A DNA stretch of 54,435 bases, from positions 1 through 54,435 of the forward strand of contig NZ_JAGIYQ010000021.1 in the NCBI RefSeq assembly GCF_017814275.1. The letters are read 5' to 3'. The first letter of the stretch is position 1. The number at the start of each line of letters is the position of its first letter. A program made the position numbers and the translations under genes. The stretch comes from Gottfriedia endophytica (GTDB lineage: Bacteria > Bacillota > Bacilli > Bacillales > Bacillaceae_G). The notes beneath the pieces are model-generated. The model had not been told where the DNA came from. It searched no databases and saw only the letters and a list, made by a program, of their open reading frames with translations. Of the stretch, positions 52,107 to 54,435 are shown one piece after another.

Positions 52107-53531
52107 CTACAAACAATACACTTCTATTTTTAATTCAATCTCATTTTCTATATTTTGAATATAACCTCTATTTTCATGAAGTTCCTTTACATACTTTACA
52201 TGTTCTCCACTAATTAACTCGCCTTCTAGTATAACTGGTATACCAGGCGGATAAGGTATAACGTTTCGTCCACAAATTCTACCAACTGTTTTATCTAATG
52301 GTAGTTGTTCTTTTTCCTTCATCATGAGTTCTTTAAAACTGTATGGAAACTGACTTACAATACTTGGATAATAAAATGACGTATTTAGTTGATTCCCTTT
52401 TTTATCTTTAACGGCTCTTCTAATAGCATTTATGGCCTCTTCAATGTTTGCAATTTTATCTAATGGTAGAACAAATAAGACATGCTTCCAATCTGATAAC
52501 TCTGTGAAGACATTTACATGTTCTAATTCTTTTTGCAATTCAAAACCCGTTAACCCATTCTTGCTCTTTATCATAACTTTTAATAAATCTTGTTTGTAGT
52601 TATGGTTGTTAGAATGTACTACTTCTATCTCGGGAATTTCTTGGAGTTTATTACAAAAATAGTGAATTTGTTGTTCGATCTCTTGAATATCTTCTTCTGT
52701 AAGATTCTCTAAAAATGATCTAGCTAAGTCCAAAGAAGCCATGATTGGATAGGACGGGCTACTGCTTTGAAGCATCGTTAAATATGACCCTACTTTACGT
52801 TCGTCTACTAAACTAGATTTTACATGTAAAAAAGATCCCATTGTCATAGCAGGTAATGTTTTATGAGCTGATTGGATGACAAGATCAGCTCCCATATTTA
52901 AAGAACTTTTCGGAAAAGGATCTCCTACAATAAAATGAGCACCATGTGCCTCATCAACAATAACTGGAATTCCATAACGATGAGCTACTTCAATAATATC
53001 TTCTAAATTCTGTGACATTCCATAGTAGTTTGGATTTGTTAAAATAATTGCTTTTGCTGACGGATGTTGATGGATGATATCAATTGTACTCTTTTGTTCA
53101 ACGCCTAGAGCAATCCCTAATGTCTGATCAACTTCAGTTGGTAGTAGTACCGGCTTTGCTCCAACTAATGCTAATCCATTAAAAATCGATTTATGACAAT
53201 TTCTTTGTACAAGCACTGGTTCATCCTGCTTGCAAGTTGCATAGATACTCGCTAAATTCCCAACAGTTGAACCATTTACGAGGAAAAAGCTTTTATCTGC
53301 AGAATATAGATTTGCTAAAAGTTCTTCAGCCTCCTTGATCACACCAGTTGGGAAATGCAAATCATCTAAACCATTCAATTCCGTTACATCTATTTTCAAC
53401 AAATCCGTAAAATGAAATGATTCGAGTGCTGTATGAGAACCATTTTTATGTCCAGGGACGTGAAAAGATATAGGGTTTGTTGATGAAAACTCTTTTAATT
53501 TATTTAAAAGTGGTAATTTCTTCACTGCCAT
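52107..53531 (-). CDS. yaaO: PLP-dependent Orn/Lys/Arg decarboxylase family protein (YaaO)
   Basis: A 474-residue member of the aspartate-aminotransferase-fold Orn/Lys/Arg decarboxylases (short, YaaO-type form without the wing domain). Seen: ISFHVPGHKNG near the N-terminus, the substrate/PLP segments NGSTVGNLA and VDEAHGAHF, and the PLP lysine in IQSAHKTLPAMTMGS. The substrate is not assigned. The ribosome site before the ATG (AAGAAG) is weak. In B. subtilis yaaN precedes it; here csfB does. Confidence 0.88.
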   Translation of the reverse strand: MAVKKLPLLNKLKEFSSTNPISFHVPGHKNGSHTALESFHFTDLLKIDVTELNGLDDLHFPTGVIKEAEELLANLYSADKSFFLVNGSTVGNLASIYATCKQDEPVLVQRNCHKSIFNGLALVGAKPVLLPTEVDQTLGIALGVEQKSTIDIIHQHPSAKAIILTNPNYYGMSQNLEDIIEVAHRYGIPVIVDEAHGAHFIVGDPFPKSSLNMGADLVIQSAHKTLPAMTMGSFLHVKSSLVDERKVGSYLTMLQSSSPSYPIMASLDLARSFLENLTEEDIQEIEQQIHYFCNKLQEIPEIEVVHSNNHNYKQDLLKVMIKSKNGLTGFELQKELEHVNVFTELSDWKHVLFVLPLDKIANIEEAINAIRRAVKDKKGNQLNTSFYYPSIVSQFPYSFKELMMKEKEQLPLDKTVGRICGRNVIPYPPGIPVILEGELISGEHVKYVKELHENRGYIQNIENEIELKIEVYCL

Positions 53532-53621
53532 TCTTCTTTCTATTAATAGTGTCTATTTTACAGAGCCTACCGGTTGTACAATCACCTATTTAATGTATGT
53601 TTAAAAATATTTCAGTATATA

Positions 53622-53656
53622 TAAAAAGAAAAAACTCGGTAAATAAGCCGAGTTTT
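53622..53656 (-). terminator. Terminator downstream of csfB
   Basis: AAAACTCGGC and ACCGAGTTTT form a hairpin followed by TTCTTTTT on the minus strand. It lies 130 bp after csfB and upstream of yaaO. Confidence 0.8.
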
Positions 53657-53704
53657 ACATCTTTTATTATTTTAACTGATTTTAAATATGAAAACTACCT
53701 ATAA

Positions 53705-53760
53705 AGTTCAACTAACCATCAGTGGGGAGTTTTTCATTCCCACTGATGGTTAGTTGAACT
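53705..53760. repeat. Perfect 22-bp inverted repeat (stem-loop)
   Basis: Arms at 53705-53726 and 53739-53760 are perfectly complementary (the left arm starts AGTTCAACTAACC and ends CAGTGGG) with a 12-nt loop GAGTTTTTCATT. No T run follows on either strand, so it is not a simple terminator. It lies between csfB and its terminator. Confidence 0.85.
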
Positions 53761-53786
53761 AAAAATATTTGTACTATGACGAAATA

Positions 53787-53978
53787 CTAAAGTATTATCT
53801 CTTGTTTTATTTCAGTTAAACATCTTAACTTTTCTATATATACCTGATATTGAACATCATCGGTACTAGTGTTAACAATCTCACTTTCACAATTTGAACA
53901 GATGAATGATTGTAAAATAACAATCCCACTTTCCTTCTTTTCGTTACATATAACGCAAGTTTTCAACCCCACTGTCAA
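53787..53978 (-). CDS. csfB: CsfB/Gin, anti-sigma-G factor
   Basis: Small zinc protein that blocks sigma-G (and late sigma-E) during sporulation. The 63 residues carry two CxxC pairs, CVIC and CSNC, and the family segment ESEIVNTSTDD with a C-terminal YIEKLRCL helix. The start is TTG, 5 nt after AAGGGAG. A sigma-F-like promoter lies upstream, as for B. subtilis csfB, and it follows an rRNA operon as there. Confidence 0.9.
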   Translation of the reverse strand: MTVGLKTCVICNEKKESGIVILQSFICSNCESEIVNTSTDDVQYQVYIEKLRCLTEIKQEIIL

Positions 53979-54035
53979 TCACACTCCCTTTTCCTCATAA
54001 TCGTCAGTACAATATGATCGATTTCCTTATTTTAA

Positions 54036-54065
54036 TAGTGTTTGCAAATTCTCACTTTTTTATAC
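54036..54065 (-). promoter_or_regulatory. Sigma-F-type promoter of csfB
   Basis: GTATA (54061-54065) and GCAAACACTA (54036-54045) lie 15 bp apart on the minus strand, close to the sigma-F pattern (GYATA, then GGNNANAMTR). It is about 58 bp upstream of the TTG start. Confidence 0.6.
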
Positions 54066-54118
54066 AATTTATTATCCTAGTTTTCCTATTATATGTATGT
54101 GAATAAAATTAGTGAAAA

Positions 54119-54141
54119 ACAACAATCTTTTAGAAAAGAGC
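54119..54141. repeat. Solo terminus of the MITE-like element
   Basis: ACAACAATCTTTTAGAAAAG then AGC is identical to the right end of copy 1 (588-609). No left end or body is recognisable upstream, so this is a remnant or an independently recruited end. It lies between csfB and the rRNA terminator. Confidence 0.6.
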
Positions 54142-54142
54142 A

Positions 54143-54182
54143 TAAAATAAAAAACTCTAGTCAATATGACTAGAGTTTTTAC
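54143..54182 (-). terminator. rRNA operon terminator
   Basis: AAAAACTCTAGTC and GACTAGAGTTTTT form a hairpin followed by TTTATTTTA on the minus strand, directly after 5S rRNA. Confidence 0.9.
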
Positions 54183-54186
54183 AGTT

Positions 54187-54302
<116 letters not shown>

Positions 54303-54356
54303 TTCTATATAAAAGGCTTATACCTTCAAAACTAGATAATGTCATATTGAACGTTT

Positions 54357-54435
54357 AGTTAAGTCCTCGACCGATTAGTATCAGTCAGCTCCACGTGTCA
54401 CCACGCTTCCACCTCTGACCTATCAACCTGATCAT
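54357..54435 (-). rRNA. rrl: 23S rRNA, 3' end only
   Basis: The minus strand reads GTGGAGCTGACTGATACTAA and TCGGTCGAGGACTTAACT, the conserved 3' end of Bacillus 23S rRNA. The gene runs off the right edge. A 54-bp spacer without tRNA genes separates it from 5S. Confidence 0.93.

Overview
The window is a 54.4-kb, AT-rich stretch of chromosome from an endospore-forming member of the Bacillaceae. It carries an almost unbroken run of Bacillus subtilis-like genes from the origin-proximal rrn-to-rrn segment, shown here as the reverse complement. Gene order and sporulation genes (spoIIE, spoVT, spoVG, yabG, sspF, fin, csfB/gin, yabP, yabQ) support this; the species cannot be named from the sequence. 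All recognisable genes but one read on the minus strand. The 5' tip of a 16S rRNA gene lies at the left edge, and the 3' end of a 23S gene plus a 5S gene at the right edge, so the segment lies between two co-oriented rRNA operons.

Layout in transcription order (right to left): 23S end and 5S; csfB/gin (sigma-G inhibitor); yaaO decarboxylase, tmk; yaaR, holB, ricT, yabA; yabB, yazA, rsmI; metS; tatD; yabE, rnmV, rsmA; yabG; veg; sspF, ispE; purR, ridA, spoVG, glmU, prs; pth, fin, mfd; spoVT; yabM, yabN, rqcP, yabP, yabQ, divIC, yabR; tRNA-Met and tRNA-Glu; a plus-strand VOC-family gene; spoIIE, yabS, yabT; tilS, hpt, ftsH; coaX, hslO; cysK; the folate operon pabB-pabA-pabC-folP-folB-folK-yazB-dusB; lysS; then the promoters and start of the next rRNA operon. 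Compared with the order I recall for B. subtilis 168, xpaC, yaaN, darA/yaaQ, abrB, ctc and yacD are not at their expected places.

The genes are mostly housekeeping (translation, folate, PRPP and purine control, replication, repair, cell division), interleaved with sporulation genes. Several promoters can be read by eye: tandem sigma-A promoters for rrn and veg, a 21-bp-spaced spoIIE promoter with a 0A-like box, sigma-F/G-like sites at csfB, fin and spoVT, a sigma-H-like site at spoVG, a sigma-K-like site at yabG and an inverted PurBox pair before purR.

The unusual content lies in the gaps. (1) A repeat of about 126 bp, tandem at 26.5-27.07 kb and present again at 20.6-20.85 and 38.47-38.66 kb, folds into a long multi-segment hairpin whose stems show compensatory base changes between copies. 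(2) A MITE-like element of about 220 bp occurs in three copies (0.4, 11.0 and 32.4 kb), two flanked by perfect 8-bp direct repeats, with a stray terminus at 54.1 kb. (3) A perfect 22-bp stem-loop lies between csfB and yaaO. I see no CRISPR array, prophage, transposase gene or defence island.
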